Below are positions 1 through 11,246 of a stretch of 26,923 nucleotides of DNA, in pieces. The notes under the pieces were generated by a model. The model was not told where the DNA came from. It ran no database searches and was given only the letters and a program-made list of their open reading frames with translations. The position numbers were made by a program, and so were the translations under genes. The stretch spans positions 1 through 26,923 of the forward strand of contig NWUY0300048991.1 of assembly GCA_004151065.3 (NCBI GenBank), in the 5' to 3' direction. Source of the DNA: Larix sibirica. Its lineage: Eukaryota > Streptophyta > Pinopsida > Pinales > Pinaceae. Position 1 is the stretch's first letter, and every line of letters begins with the position of its first letter.

Positions 1-239
1 TTCTGAAGTTACATATACATCAACACTTTCTTGGCTGTTTGCAGCACTAATGACACAGATTGGATGCCAAGGTTGTTTATTAATTTACCTGGAGTACTTA
101 ATCTTTGAGGGAGGATTTGACTATCTTCTTGTAGGGCTCTTCGTATGATTAGAATGTGAGGAGGGAGGATTTCCATGAGGTTTCCATTTTTGTAGGTGTC
201 GACGATTTTCTAAAGCTCATGATCTATGATGTTCAGATA
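1..239 (-). other. Possible 3' continuation of the decayed ORF1
   Basis: On the minus strand one frame stays open for about 55 codons (around 175 down to 10), but it shows no motif I recognise. It lies directly downstream of the ORF1 pseudogene and may be the tail of that element. The window edge prevents a decision, and no reverse transcriptase is visible here. Confidence 0.2.
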
Positions 240-1496
240 TTCTTCTCCATCATTGTTGATTTGTTCCTCTGTCTCACTCATGGTTTTATATTCTTTGGAT
301 CCAACTTTCTTCTTTTGATCTAATCAGGATCTTCTCCCTCCACAATTTGTAGGGATTCGACAAGAAATGATTGGGTTGTTTGGATCCGATCTGTCTCCAT
401 TTCCTCAAGAGATGGAAAAGTATTTGGGTCTTCGGTACTTGGAAAGTTTGTATTTTATGGGGTTTTAGCCTCACCTTTAGTTAGACGATCTATTAGGATG
501 AATCCATCTTGTTGTTGTTGTTGGATGGCTGGAGGAGGTGGGGGCAGTGGGAGCTTTGGATAGTATTAGTATATATGGCCATACTCATGACAATTCCGAC
601 ATCTAAATGGGATGTGTTCATAATCTAGGGGTTGAACCCATTCCTCATCTTGGAAGTTTAGCTATATTGCTTATGGGAGGGGCTTGAAAATATACATGTG
701 AACATAGATCCTGTCATAAGAGGTGTACCTTCTCCATTTTGTTATTTACGAACTCTTTATGAACTTACCAAGAGTTTTTCCTATCCTAGTTAGGGTTTCC
801 TTGTCCCATTATTCCTAGGCTAGTGAGAATATACGAACCCACACCATGACCTCTTTAAAATACTCCTTTTTTGGATAGTAGTTGTCTTTCCAATGCATCA
901 TGAATAATCCAGAGTTATTGAAAAAGTATGGCCACTATTATATCATCCTTTCTCGGTCCTCAATGTTGAAGAATATGGTTGTGAAGAAGCCTTTTGACCG
1001 AAGCTTCATATCTACATCCCCTGTCGGCTTCCATTTATGCATAATCCATCCTTACAGGGATTTTTCATTAGGACAAAAGCCCATGAATTTGCAAATGAGG
1101 GCATGGTCCCTCATGTACTTTCTATATTCACTGATTTCATTCAAGGATATTTTGAGGCTTGGGATGGTTGTCGTTTTGGGTAGATAGCCAGATCTGGTAA
1201 CCCTAGCCCCATTTCCTGTTGGAGCTTGTATTTATGAGGGTTCCTCCACTCAATCCAATTTTTGTTTTGTCTCTTCTTCCAATGAATTCCTATAATAATT
1301 AGCCTCTACATTATCATGTCCTGCATTTGGTGGATTGCTTGCTTCCAACTTGAGATTGGTCGCATCTTGTTGTTTTGTGGTTGTGGATCCTTTCCCATTT
1401 GGATGAGTTGAGTTCATTTTTGTCAAGGGTTTCCCACTCGACTACCTGGGTTGAAGGACTACATTGTGGAAGGAATGGTTTCCCCTCCTTCCCCAT
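240..1496 (-). pseudogene. Decayed LINE-type ORF1 (DUF4283-like domain plus zinc knuckle)
   Basis: Reading starts at an ATG at 1496 (MGKEGKPFLPQ). After one frameshift near 1314 a single frame can be followed to about 240 through several in-frame stops. In order it shows a basic/acidic leader and a DUF4283-like core with pieces KFMGFCPNEKSL, KGFFTTIFFNIEDRERM and PYFFNNSGLFMMHWK (about 1130-890). Next come VMVWVRIFSL and the knuckle EHIPFRCRNCHEYGHIY (about 630-572). A Pro/Gln-rich tail follows. DUF4283 with a CX2CX4H knuckle is typical of the nucleic-acid-binding ORF1 of plant LINEs; that part is family knowledge. There are at least seven stops, so it is not functional. Related host proteins of the same domain type exist, but the decay and setting favour a retroelement remnant. 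Confidence 0.75.
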
Positions 1497-3640
1497 GGCC
1501 TTTCCATGGATCAGGTCATGATTAGGGTATTTCCTGAAACAAGAGCTCAGTTATAATGAAGCGCCAAAACTTACAGAGTTATTTTTTCTCCGATGTAATT
1601 TTACCATTACTAAAATAAATGGTTAGGGATATCACTATGATGATAAAACTCTACTATATGTATTATGTCATCCACTCCCTTCTTGTTCATTGATATACAT
1701 CACCTTAATAATTTTGACAGAGATAATTATTCCTCTTGGATTGAATCTAGCTACAAACGAAGTAATAAAAATATTTTAGAGTTATTATTATTTTCTTTAT
1801 TATTTTAATATATATTTAAATTATTATATTAAAATAAAAATTAAACAAAATTTTATAATAACTAATAAACTAGTACTGATCAAGTAGAACAAATCAAAAG
1901 GTTAAATTAATTACCTAGTCTAAAGTATGATTTATGCCCCCAAAAATAAGATTGAATAATCTAACAATCTTAGCATGGGGTCCATGTGCCCTCTCCAAGT
2001 GAACCCATCATCTAAAAATAAAATAAAGTAAACATAATCACCAGGAGACACAATTAGGATTACATACTCAACAATCGGATAATAACCACTTGTACTAGAC
2101 TCTACTTGCAATGTAACAATTATAATCACCACATAATCTAATACAGGTGTACTAGATTATGTTGTTGAATGCAACAGTTAGGTTAACAATCCCACATAAC
2201 AGAATGCTTCAACATAATAAACTTATAATAATAAAATAATCATAACAATGTCTCTTCTACTATTTACATAGGTATGCATAGGGATAAGGTATCATTAAAA
2301 TCACTTAACCAGATTACAACATAGATCACTAGAGATGTTTACTTTCTACTTTATTTAGCATAATAGGTACACTAATATAGATATAGAGTAATACAATCTT
2401 TCCTAGTTAATTTTTTTACCATATTGTACATAGGATTAGATCACATTTCTAGACTTGTCATATAAACACATCACTTTATATTCATCACATAACATTCAAG
2501 TATATAGAGCATGAATTTCTAGTTTTAATAGTCCATCATATGGAGATATTTATGCATGCATAACATCATCATATCATCAACATAAACATAGATTCAAAGT
2601 TTAGAATTAATCCAGGTTTAACGAAAGGAACTCATATGTTCCAGATAATTAGGATATGTTTGCAACTACTGTGGGGCTTTCCCAAATACGCCCAACAATA
2701 GATATGTAGGTAAATCCAATCTTAGTTTCCCAATAGTCACCCCCGAGGGATGTCCTCGTCTCTCTAGGGCTATATTTTAGGAATCCTTTACTATTCATAT
2801 TTCCTTTTTGTTTAGTAGTTTTTCTCTTCAACTTAGGGCCTCAGCTCATCCAATCACTCTTCCAGTGTCTGTGGTCCAATCCAGAAAATACCACTTCCAT
2901 AAAACTAACCAATACTCCATCTTATATATCCAAATACTAGTTATAACCAACATTGACTACCCTCACTCTATATAGAAAATATTATTGTTGTTAGTACCAA
3001 GTAGTTTCCTATGAACTCGTACATAGCACCTCTATGATTACACACTCTATTGCCATAGATATTTTCAACCATGATTGGACTTAGTTATGTTCATCTACAA
3101 GCATATACCACTATCTAGTTTTTGTCGTGCAGAGGGAAGACCTGATTTCTAGCAATAAAATACCAACAAAACCCCTAGATACCATCCCTTACAGAATCAC
3201 CTATTAAACAGATGAAGTCTCACCTGAGGCGTCCAAGGGGGGCTATAGGAACTAGGTTTCTACAACCATGAAGGGTTAGGAGGCAAATCTACCACTTATA
3301 ACTCCGCGCATAAACATGGGATCTAAAACATGAAAACAATCATAACTTAAACATGTTCAGATCATTTATTCATAAGCAAAATTCATAACATCATCATATT
3401 CAGTATGCGTGAAATATAAAAAGAATTAATCAGTACACAAAGAGAATCTCTTAAACATATTCTTCATATTATCATTCATCCATAATCATATATCTCCCGT
3501 GCACTATGTGATAGAAAGCCCCCAAAAAATAAAATATTACATCAGTCATTACCTCTCCTCTCACTCTTACATCTTCTATATCTCTCTCATATTGCTCTTT
3601 CTATCCCTCTATTCATCTATCTACTGCCTTTTTATAGTTT
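1497..3640. other. AT-rich stretch without a supportable gene
   Basis: Both strands hold only short open frames with no recognisable motif. The longest minus-strand ones are about 60 codons, at 1932-2132 and 2649-2831. The stretch 1740-1900 is extremely AT-rich. The character resembles old, unannotated LTR or solo-LTR sequence, but I could not find a paired copy inside the window, so I make no assignment. Confidence 0.5.
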
Positions 3641-4634
3641 TTTAGTGGGGGTAAATCCCACAAGCAGGCCAAAAATATGCCTGAAGGGCCAAAACCCTGG
3701 CTACTTTTCATCGTTTGTGCTCTTCTACCCCTTTGTTGTATGTGCACGGTCCACATCCTTGCATCTACTTCCCAAAACTAGTCCCTTCTTGATCCCACTC
3801 GAACAGAGCCCCACCACTTACTTGTGGCTCATCCCGAGCCACCTCATTCGGTTAGCAAAACTTTGAATCTCTGTTCGTGTTCACAGGTCTACTTGCTTCT
3901 CTAGTTGCACTATTGCTGCTAACTTCTACCAGGATGTCTATGTAGTCGTGACCCTCTCTTTCATTCCTACTTCTTTGGCCAAAATTACTTCTTCGATATG
4001 CTCATTGAGAGTTAAATTCAAAGTTTATGTGCATTCCTCAGTAGCTTCCTTAGCATGTCCCTCTACCTACACAAAATTTTCTGCAACTTGCATGGCTTGA
4101 TCTTGTAATGGCTCTAGATTTTTGGCTATCCTCTCACTCTTCCTAGATCCTACTTACTTCCATTTTCCATTTTCTATATTCTCCCATCTTGGACATATTT
4201 TCCACGATTGGTAGGATAGTCAAACTACAATTCATCTTCTGTCCTGCTTCTTGCACAACCTAGAAATTTTGGTCCACCTCCTTCAATTATTCATCTATGA
4301 TCAGCTATGCCCATTGTTAGTACCAATATTTTTGCAGCGGACAATAATTAAGATATTTGATCGCTATCGGAGTAGATGCATTTGTATCATGCTACTTCGA
4401 GCTTAATTGAAAGGACAATGCATGAATAAAGTGGCATGGATGATCGAGAGATTGGTGATAGTGGCATCGAGAGATTACCAAATTTGTGCCAAATCAAGAT
4501 ATGGATCGATAGTGGAAATTCATTCAAGTCATGGAGGTGCATGGAATTTAATCCGTGAGTTCGAGCCCTGAAGGATAAATCACCTAGACATGTGGTAGTC
4601 TCAGCTTCATTTAGGGCTTGAAAAGCAGTTTATC
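3641..4634. other. Stretch without a supportable gene
   Basis: A 73-codon plus-strand frame at 3645-3866 and scattered shorter frames show no family signature and no coding-like continuity with flanking frames. I see nothing specific here. Confidence 0.5.
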
Positions 4635-5275
4635 AATACCGCTTATAAGGAGCCCTGAAATTACCACATGAACACATTGATAAAATGGCATAGTTTGAAG
4701 ACCATGGGGTATAAATACATAGCGAGGAAATGTCTTGTCATATTCTATGAAGATGCTCATATTTACAAAACCTCAAGATTTGTTGTTGTCATAGATCGAT
4801 AGCTCACGCGCATTCAAGCTTATCAAAGTGCTTGACCAATAATTCTTGCGCCTGAACCTGAATTCTGAACCACATGGACGCGTGTCCAGATACTATGGAT
4901 TTGGGGCATCCAAAGTGATCTAAGAAAACCACCTAAATACGACCCTGAAACCACTCCTTTTAGCGTCGACAAAAGATAAGCGGATGTTACCTTGTGATAG
5001 AATCCTGTCAGACCAAGTGGGCCATGTGACATGAAAGCAACCTCAAATCAAATGTAGATATAGATACGACAAAGGAAAAGATATACGGTTGTAAGGCTCT
5101 CAGGTGCTTGTAATCACTCAAAATGTAATACGACCTGCATGACCTTGAATAAAAACCATCTAATCCACATGGAAACTCCATGATAATTAAGGGATCGAAA
5201 CACAGTCTTTTAAAACCGCTCCCATGGAGCCCTGAAACCACCTTACGAGTATGCTGCCTGCAAGGAGGACCCACC
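4635..5275. repeat. Diverged tandem repeat, period about 288 bp
   Basis: The landmark block CCCTGAAA followed by a nearby ACCAC or CCACT recurs at 4653, 4943 and 5230, spacings of about 290 and 287. It is preceded each time by an AC-rich AAACC(A/G)C stretch (4638, 4925, 5212). A second landmark, CCACATGGA, recurs at 4870 and 5165 (spacing 295). A third, CA(A/G)GTGCTTG, occurs at about 4825 and 5099. At least two full units are aligned this way, strongly diverged. It lies just upstream of the Z reading frame and could belong to the LTR or leader of that element. Confidence 0.55.
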
Positions 5276-5420
5276 TATATTTTTACCCAATGGATATTAC
5301 CGACGCCTCTTTGAAAACAATAGTACCCACACATTAAAATTCCCTGTGCCCCTCACCTAAAGGACCAATCCTCTGGTGCCATGTGTCTGCCTCATTTAAG
5401 TTTCTCATTTTAATATCCCG

Positions 5421-5430
5421 CTATATATAT
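5421..5430 (+). promoter_or_regulatory. TATA-box-like sequence upstream of ORF Z
   Basis: CTATATATAT lies about 130 bp upstream of the ATG at 5562, within a CT-rich leader-like stretch. The position fits a TATA box of an LTR or promoter driving Z. In AT-rich DNA such a match is weak evidence on its own. Confidence 0.3.
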
Positions 5431-5561
5431 TCATTATTCGAATTGTTGATCACTTATTCTTATTCTTCCATGAGCTCCCCTACTATTTCATTGTTGCACC
5501 AGCTAAATCCTATCCTATTCAGAGCATTCATCATCCTTGCATTCACTCTGCAAGCTCCACC

Positions 5562-5975
5562 ATGGCATCCATCACAGACCCTGAAGCAATTCCTTCTACA
5601 AGATCTCCGCTTAACAAGAAGGAGCACTTGGGGGATGAACATTTCAACATTCATGATCCCATATTATCAATTCCAAATTTGCATCAGTTATCTCAAGAGG
5701 AATAAGACTAGGAAAAGAGTAGAAACGATTCATTCAACCTCTAGGGATCTGGATTGGAGAATATGATTTTACCTCAAGCCCGATTTTTCCTAGAATTGGT
5801 GCAATGGTGCACAAAAATATATGCACCCAAAAGGAAATCCATAATATCTCAGCTTAGATTGATTGTATGTCCAATTAATAAGGAGCTCATTAGGGAAATG
5901 AGAGACATGGAGGAGGACAGTTCCATCTTTGACTTCGATGAGGAGAACTTGGTTGTGTTGACACCCCTAGATTAG
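5562..5975 (+). pseudogene. ORF Z: N-terminal part of a split retroelement ORF
   Basis: The ATG at 5562 sits in a good plant start context (CACCATGGCA). One frame runs to 5975 through three internal stops between about 5702 and 5746. It gives a hydrophilic N-terminus (MASITDPEAIPSTRSPLNK), a helical stretch (ARFFLELVQWCTKIYAPKRK) and an acidic end (DFDEENLVVLTPLD). No enzymatic motif is visible. The coding character ends exactly where the neighbouring repeat begins (5977). My inference is that Z is the N-terminal part of the same ORF as Y at 20057 and was split by the 14-kb insertion. I believe similar hypothetical proteins are common in conifer genomes, but I cannot search to confirm it. Confidence 0.55.
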
Positions 5976-5976
5976 T
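5972..5976. repeat. Candidate target-site duplication, left copy (TTAGT)
   Basis: TTAGT directly precedes TG at 5977-5978. The right end of the proposed element (CA at 20055-20056) is followed by TTAGG, a 4 of 5 match. An exact 5-base match (ATTAG at 5971-5975 and 20056-20060) overlaps both borders. Such short matches can occur by chance. Confidence 0.4.
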
Positions 5977-7421
5977 TGTGCGTGATTCAATCCAGGAACT
6001 TCAAATAACTCTGCGCAAGAGTCCCTCTATTTCCAAGTCGTTGAGAATGATCACTTATGATGGATTTGAGCCTCCATTGGATTTACCTAAGTTTAATTTT
6101 TCTCCTTAATGGAGACTTATGATAGGAAAAATACTTAGACTTATCTATCCGGTTATGCTATTAAGGAAGAATAATTTATATTTTTAGATAGAAACAACTA
6201 TCTAAAAATAATTAATCTAATCATGAGGTTATGCTAATAGTGATATTTTATAAATGATAAAAAATAGAAAGAGATATTTTCTATTCAATAAGACCTAATT
6301 GATAAAATCACTGAAACATCATATGAAAATACCAGTTCAAATATCATTGAAATAGAGGATATAAGCTAACAAATAAAATAGTCAATAATCCTTTAACCAA
6401 TGATCTCAACATATATCAATTCAAAAGAATGAATTATCATCAGTAATAATTAGAAGAAAATCACATTATCCTGCAACAATAGAAAATCAATAGTGAAATT
6501 TTTTTTTGATGGGGTTCTTATGAATCAAACTAATGAGATCGTAATAATTCAAATGTAATCAGGGAACAACATGAGAAAATAAAAATGTATCTCAACATAT
6601 GCAGAAAGAAACTGCAAGCATAATCCATCTTTCACTAACAGGATGTAATGAATTACAAAACAAGTCTCTAGAAGAGAGATATGGTCCAATAGATCTCAAT
6701 GCAAGAAAATTACATCAATGCTCTCCCCATTTCCCCCTTTATCACCTCTTTTACAATGCCAAAGATAAGAATAAATAGTATTACAACTGGGATATTATAT
6801 CCACAAAAGAAGGACAACTATCATACATATAAGGGATCTCAACCTAATTCCCATGATCTTGGTTGGTGATGAAATCCTTCCATGCAACGTATACATCTAA
6901 CATGTGTGCAACATCAGGGTAATTTGCATTCTCTAGTTGTAATTAAGCCTTGCACAAAAAGGATTTGATATCCTTGTTGCAGATCTTGGTCCAAGAATCC
7001 AGAAAAATTTGTAATGTAACTTCCAACTGATTGGGGACCATGATGAAGGATCTGAACAAAGAGATATCCAACTGAGTAGCATCTTGTATGGTTTGAGTGG
7101 TTTGCTCCCTTTGTTCTTCCACCTTAGAAAGCCTGAGATTAGTTGGCACTGAATATGCTATCTCAACAAAAATGGACATTTCCATGCTATCGAGATGAGC
7201 ATCAGTCAACATCCACTGTCTAGAAATCATTCGGGCGACTTCTTAAAACAAGACCCTGGGATTTGATAGAAATTCCGGTCCTCATTAACTTTCTCTGATA
7301 AATTCAAGGCATCGTCTGTGGGACATTTTTCATATGTGCTTCTAATTCGCACAACTGCTCATAAGTTGAATATTCCTTCTTTAACCAATATGTGTAGTTG
7401 TCTAAAAGATATACCAGTCAT
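5977..7421 (-). repeat. Direct repeat copy A (3' LTR-like segment)
   Basis: This segment matches 14426-15888 over its whole length, at roughly 85-90 percent identity by eye. On the minus strand both contain the last codons of ORF X, a shared TAG stop and an 867- or 870-base tail that ends in CA. Similarity stops near 7421. Beyond that, copy B continues as X coding sequence, while copy A passes into unrelated AT-rich DNA. Confidence 0.8.
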
Positions 7422-7425
7422 TTCC
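6844..7425 (-). pseudogene. C-terminal fragment of ORF X (second copy)
   Basis: The minus strand encodes the same C-terminal region as the end of ORF X. Examples are RQWMLTDAHLDSMEMS, TIQDATQLDISLFRSFIMVP and the end WKDFITNQDHGN before a TAG at 6846-6844. Relative to the other copy it lacks about 20 bases near 7215 and has an in-frame TAA near 6942, where the other copy has CAG (Gln). The shared final stop suggests this is the genuine C-terminus of the protein. The function is unknown. The fragment is truncated at its N-terminal side and cannot be functional alone. Confidence 0.7.
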
Positions 7426-7664
7426 TCTATATTTCCTCTAACCTTTGTCCCAATATCACAGGCATTTCCTCTGCTACCAACAGGCGTCCATAGCCCTGAC
7501 AAGGTTTCCTTTTAATCCAAATATTTGATTTTTTTCCATTAAATTAAAGGATTTATTTGGGTGCTTAATGCTATATTTATATTTCACAGATGAATACTAG
7601 AGAACACTTCCCGGATTTGGTGGTGAGATGGTGGCAATTCCATTCACAAAAATCCATAGAATGT

Positions 7665-8060
7665 GATCAGGTTGGCCTGTGATCAGACCCCCTTCCTTTT
7701 AGAAAAATAGCATCATCCTGGTTGGGTGACCAGATATTGATAATATCACTCTACAAGATTTTATGATCATGGTCAGGTCGTCTTATAATAAGACCTCTTC
7801 TCCTCTATATCAACTCTTGGGTTTTATTTAAATTTATTCAAAGGATGGCTGCAAAACCCTAGCCTAGATTTGTGACCAACTAATGGTAGCCCCATTCATT
7901 GATAGATCATGAATGGACCATCTTTTGATAAGACATCCCATCTTTCGAAAATTTGAAAGCCATCTCCTAGCTTGGTAACCATATATCAAGATGTCATTCC
8001 GTCAGTACCTATGATCATCTTGAGCTTCCTTGTGATGAGACCCATCATTTTGCAATAATG
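7665..8060. repeat. Diverged tandem repeat, units of about 100-140 bp
   Basis: Four units each pair an ATCA-containing start with a GAT(C/A/G)AGAC-type block within about 20-30 bases: about 7665, 7764, 7904 and 8010. Units 1 and 3 align well through an AT-rich spacer (starting TTTTAGAAAAATAGC and TTTCGAAAATTTGAAAGCC). Both then carry GGT(G/A)ACCA with ATAT, and both lead into a fresh TGATCAT. The period is irregular because unit 2 is longer. Confidence 0.5.
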
Positions 8061-8266
8061 CATAAGATTTTATGAATTGTAATTATATTAATATATTGAG
8101 TGAATGAGCAAGCAACTCTTTGTGCTCCTTGAGAGTGAGGAATGACGTAAAGGGTTTAAATATATATTGATAACCAGTTCTACCAACACTATTCAAGGGA
8201 AATCGTATCAAAGGAAATTCTACCTATAGTAACCCAAATTCTATTGGCGTTCAAGCCAGGGTGTTA

Positions 8267-8277
8267 CTCTTCCCCAA
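8267..8277 (-). other. Candidate polypurine tract
   Basis: The minus strand reads TTGGGGAAGAG followed by TAACACCCTGG. A G/A-rich tract followed by (TG)TAACACCC is a common 3' LTR junction in plant Gypsy elements. It lies 255 bases past the integrase stop, a reasonable place. The TG expected at the LTR start is not intact, and no paired LTR start was found. Confidence 0.3.
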
Positions 8278-8531
8278 TCATTATGATAATAGTACTTGGT
8301 AAAGAATTTTCAGAGGCTTCCCGAAAAAATGACCTATGAGAAAAGTAGCCGCTGGGGGTTATGATTTTTTGATAACTTGTTAAAATCCTCTTTTGACCTT
8401 TGAGAAAAAGGATGTACACAATGAGAAAATTGAACCACTTTATTTTGGGAAAGAAAAATTTATAATGAAATAAAAAAAAAACACACTACTTAGAATAAAA
8501 CAAACACTATGTACAGGCTTAGTGAATAAAA

Positions 8532-9965
8532 TCACCAAGGAAAATATTTTTTCAAAACTTGTGCATTCATAGGATAGGTCTCAGAAGACCATTCCATTGT
8601 TTGCACCCAAAATGTTCTAGGACCCAATTTTTCATAAATAATGAATGGTCTTATCCAGAGTACTTGAAATTTTGTGTGTTCACCTTTGTCCTCGTGAGGT
8701 TTATCCCACTTGAGAACCAGGTCTCCTAGTTGAAAATCCCTTTGGGAAGAGGATTTCTGATCAAACCACCATTTAACCAACTGTTGTTGTTGATAAAATT
8801 TTGCACAAGATTTTTCCCTTTTATCTTCCAACTGGAGAAGTTCATTGATCTTGTGTTCCAAGGGAGAACAATCACCCTCCTGAATGGATTTGGATAACTA
8901 AAGGGAAGGGAGGAGGAGATTAGGAGGAAGAATGGATTCCTTTTGATACATAAGGCAGTAAGGTGAAGTTCCTAAGGTTGCTTTAGGATTTACCCTGTCT
9001 TCCCACAAAGCGTTGAATAGTTGGGTATGCTAATTTTTATGATTACTTGCTATAGTTCTTTTTAGGATTTTGATAAGGATTATATTGGTGAATTCATCCA
9101 AGCCATGTCCCCGAGGGTAATAGTTGGATGAATATTTTATTTTAATTCCTTGATCCAATGTATAATGTGTAATATCCACTGAATAAACGTATGAAGCATT
9201 ACCAAAAACTAAAAATTTAGGTACACCAAACCTGGTTACTATATAATTCTCAAGGAAAGAAATCACCTAGTTGGTGTTAACCACTTTGAGTGGAATGGAT
9301 TCCACCCATATGGTAAAGTAGTTTGTAGATTTAATTATATACTTGTGTTGCAGGGAGAACGGAGGATTAATTGGACCGACAATATCCAATCCCCATTGTT
9401 GGAAAGGAGTTCCCATATAAACTCGTTGAAGTGGAACAACATGATTCTTAATTCTTCCAACAAATTTTTGACAGTCTTCACACTTTCGAGCAAAAGCGTG
9501 TGCATATTTGAACAGGGTCGACCAATAATACCCAACCCTCGTTATTTTGTGTGACGTGGTATCACCCCCAAAGTGACTACCAATAGGTCCCGCATGAAGT
9601 TCAATTAGTATTTTCTCAGTATCATTTTTCTCAACACATCGTAATAAAACTCGATCAAACCTTTTTTGATACAAAGCATCATCAAATAAAAAATAAGGAG
9701 TGGCTTTCAACCTAATATCTCTCCTTTTCTTCGGTTCTAGGTTGAGAGGAGCATACCCGCGATTCAAGAAAAACTTAATATCTTCATACCAAGAATCTAT
9801 CGGTACTGAGGCGAGACACATAGGATTGTCTTTGACATGTTTATATGCTTCATGTTGTACTTCGCTGACTTCCCGAGCTGCTAATTTACACAATTCTTGC
9901 CCCCAAACAATCTTAACAGGTTTGATTTCCAGATCATATTCTTGTAATGCAGTCTTCCAGTGCAT
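8532..9965 (-). pseudogene. Ty3/Gypsy integrase (degenerate)
   Basis: The frame runs from the end of RNase H (9965) to the stop after KKYFPW (8532), broken by a TAG at 9266-9264 and a short disrupted stretch at 8862-9029. It shows the H2C2 zinc-binding module (ELHAGPIGSHFGGDTT, then KCEDCQKF) and the first catalytic Asp in QQWGLDIVGPI. The second Asp block reads FGVPKFLVFGNASY, where the family has Asp at the FGN position, so that Asp is Gly. The block around the third catalytic residue is YYPRGHGLDEFTN. The C-terminal part contains LGDLVLKWDKPHEDKG. No chromodomain is seen, which fits a non-chromovirus (Tat/Athila-type) lineage. Integrase would insert element cDNA in the nucleus; this copy cannot. 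Confidence 0.85.
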
Positions 9966-10330
9966 GCGGTTTCCCCCTAATTCCTTCTAAATCAGAACAT
10001 TTCGAACTGTTGGATATGGAACTATGACTTTGGTTCGGGACTTTAGTAGGTAGGTTTTGAAGTGTTTCATGGCCTTATAGACTGCATAGGCTTGTTTGTC
10101 CACCTATGGATAATTAAGTTATGTTCCTTTGAAAGTTGAGCTCATGAAAGATATTGAGATTTCATCACCCTCAATACTCCGTTGTGTAAGAACCACAACA
10201 TACGAAATACCAATAGAAAATGTATATAAAATAAAATCTTTTGAAAAATAAGGGGACATTAATGCAAGTGCTTCCGTAATCGCTTCCCTAATTTTGCAAA
10301 AATATTATTTCTACAAACATCTCATTTAAA
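9940..10330 (-). pseudogene. Ty3/Gypsy RNase H following RT (degenerate)
   Basis: Directly downstream of RT the minus strand reads SPYFSKDFILYTFSIGISYV, then VVLTQRS, ISISFMSSTFKGT, VDKQAYAVYKAMKHFKTYLL and SRTKVIVPYPTVRNVL. This is the usual Ty3/Gypsy RNase H that removes the RNA strand during cDNA synthesis. The conserved Asp expected in the first strand (family: ASD) is not present at SIG, and there are at least three in-frame stops. The end, LQEYDLEIKPVKIVWGQ, connects to the integrase frame at 9965. Confidence 0.75.
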
Positions 10331-11240
10331 TGTTACATCCTTCTTAATAATGTCCTGCAATAGTTTAACAATTTGAGCAAAATTGGGGACAAATATTCTA
10401 ACAATAGGAAGAATTGTATAGCTTTCTTTGTACCAGGAAAATTTAGCCGGGATATTGCTTGGGTACGTTCATGATCAATGATCACACCATGTTTTGAAAC
10501 TATGAAACCAAGTAACTTACCTTCAGTCACAACGAACATGGACTTCTTGGGATTAAGCGAGATGCATACTTCCTGCATTGTTCAAGAACTTGCCTGAGAT
10601 GTGAAAGATGATCAAATCTTCTTTTAGAAAATATTGTAACGTCATCTAAGTAAATAACAACACAACTATGGATCAAACCTCAGAAATCGATATCCATCAC
10701 CCTCTGAAAATTATCACCTGCATTGATTAACCCAAAAGGAATTTTGATGTAGGAAAAAGTGCCCCATGGAGTCCTAAATGCAATTTTTAACTAATCAGGG
10801 TGTGATACCAATACCTAGTTGTATCTAGTAAAACCATCCAACAATGAAAACATTTATGATCCTGATACCTTTTGTAGTATTTGTTCCATTGGAGGCACTG
10901 GGTAATTATCTTTCTAAGAGGCCTTGTTCAAATTACATAAACCAACGCAAATACATATATCTATGTTCTTCTTCCAAACTCGAACAATATTTGCAACCCA
11001 TTGAGTATGTCGGACTAGGAATATAATTCTAGATGAGAGGATCTTATCAAGTTCCTTTTTAATTGTGGGTTCTAGACTTGAGTGCATTTTCCTCAATTTT
11101 TGTTGATAAGGCTTGGTATCAGGTTTCATGGGTATGTTGTGTTGCATAATATTTGTATCAAACATCTTGAGATCAGCATAGGTCCATGCAAATACATATT
11201 TAAATTCTTTAAGCAATTTGAAAAATGTAGCTCGTTTAGT
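10331..11240 (-). pseudogene. Ty3/Gypsy reverse transcriptase (degenerate, YLDD intact)
   Basis: The domain begins LKEFKYVFAWTYADLKMFDT (about 11210), continues QHNIPMKPDTKPYQQKLRKM, and reaches the catalytic motif YLDDV at about 10653-10639. It then passes LNPKKSMFVVTEGKLLGFIV and ends near a disrupted FFL stretch at about 10420. It requires frameshifts near 10915 and 10580. YLDD is the metal-binding Asp pair of the palm, and the LNPKK and GKLLGF blocks are standard for Ty3/Gypsy RT. The style of sequence (FAWTY, TKPYQQKLRK) resembles the Tat/Athila branch rather than chromoviruses; that is my recollection of the families, not a computed tree. Confidence 0.85.
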
Positions 11241-11246
11241 AGGGGA

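Larger units (their letters stand above)
7426..8531 (-). other. Noncoding 3' region downstream of integrase
   Basis: No gene is seen. The stretch lies between the end of pol (8532) and repeat copy A. It holds a diverged tandem repeat (7665-8060) and a purine-rich minus-strand tract (8277-8267) that could be a polypurine tract. I could not find a matching copy of it elsewhere in the window, which leaves the 3' LTR start unresolved. Confidence 0.5.

Noticed and set aside
1932-2831. Minus-strand frames of 60-66 codons as small genes
   Set aside because: No motif, no conserved partner in the window, and frequent stops just outside; they are expected by chance.
4823-5274. Two overlapping minus-strand frames with similar peptide blocks (VVSG, GF.R)
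   Set aside because: Their similarity reflects the 288-bp tandem repeat; nothing else indicates coding.
9345-9990. Plus-strand frames of 69 and 96 codons
   Set aside because: They lie opposite the well-supported integrase frame and have no family signature.
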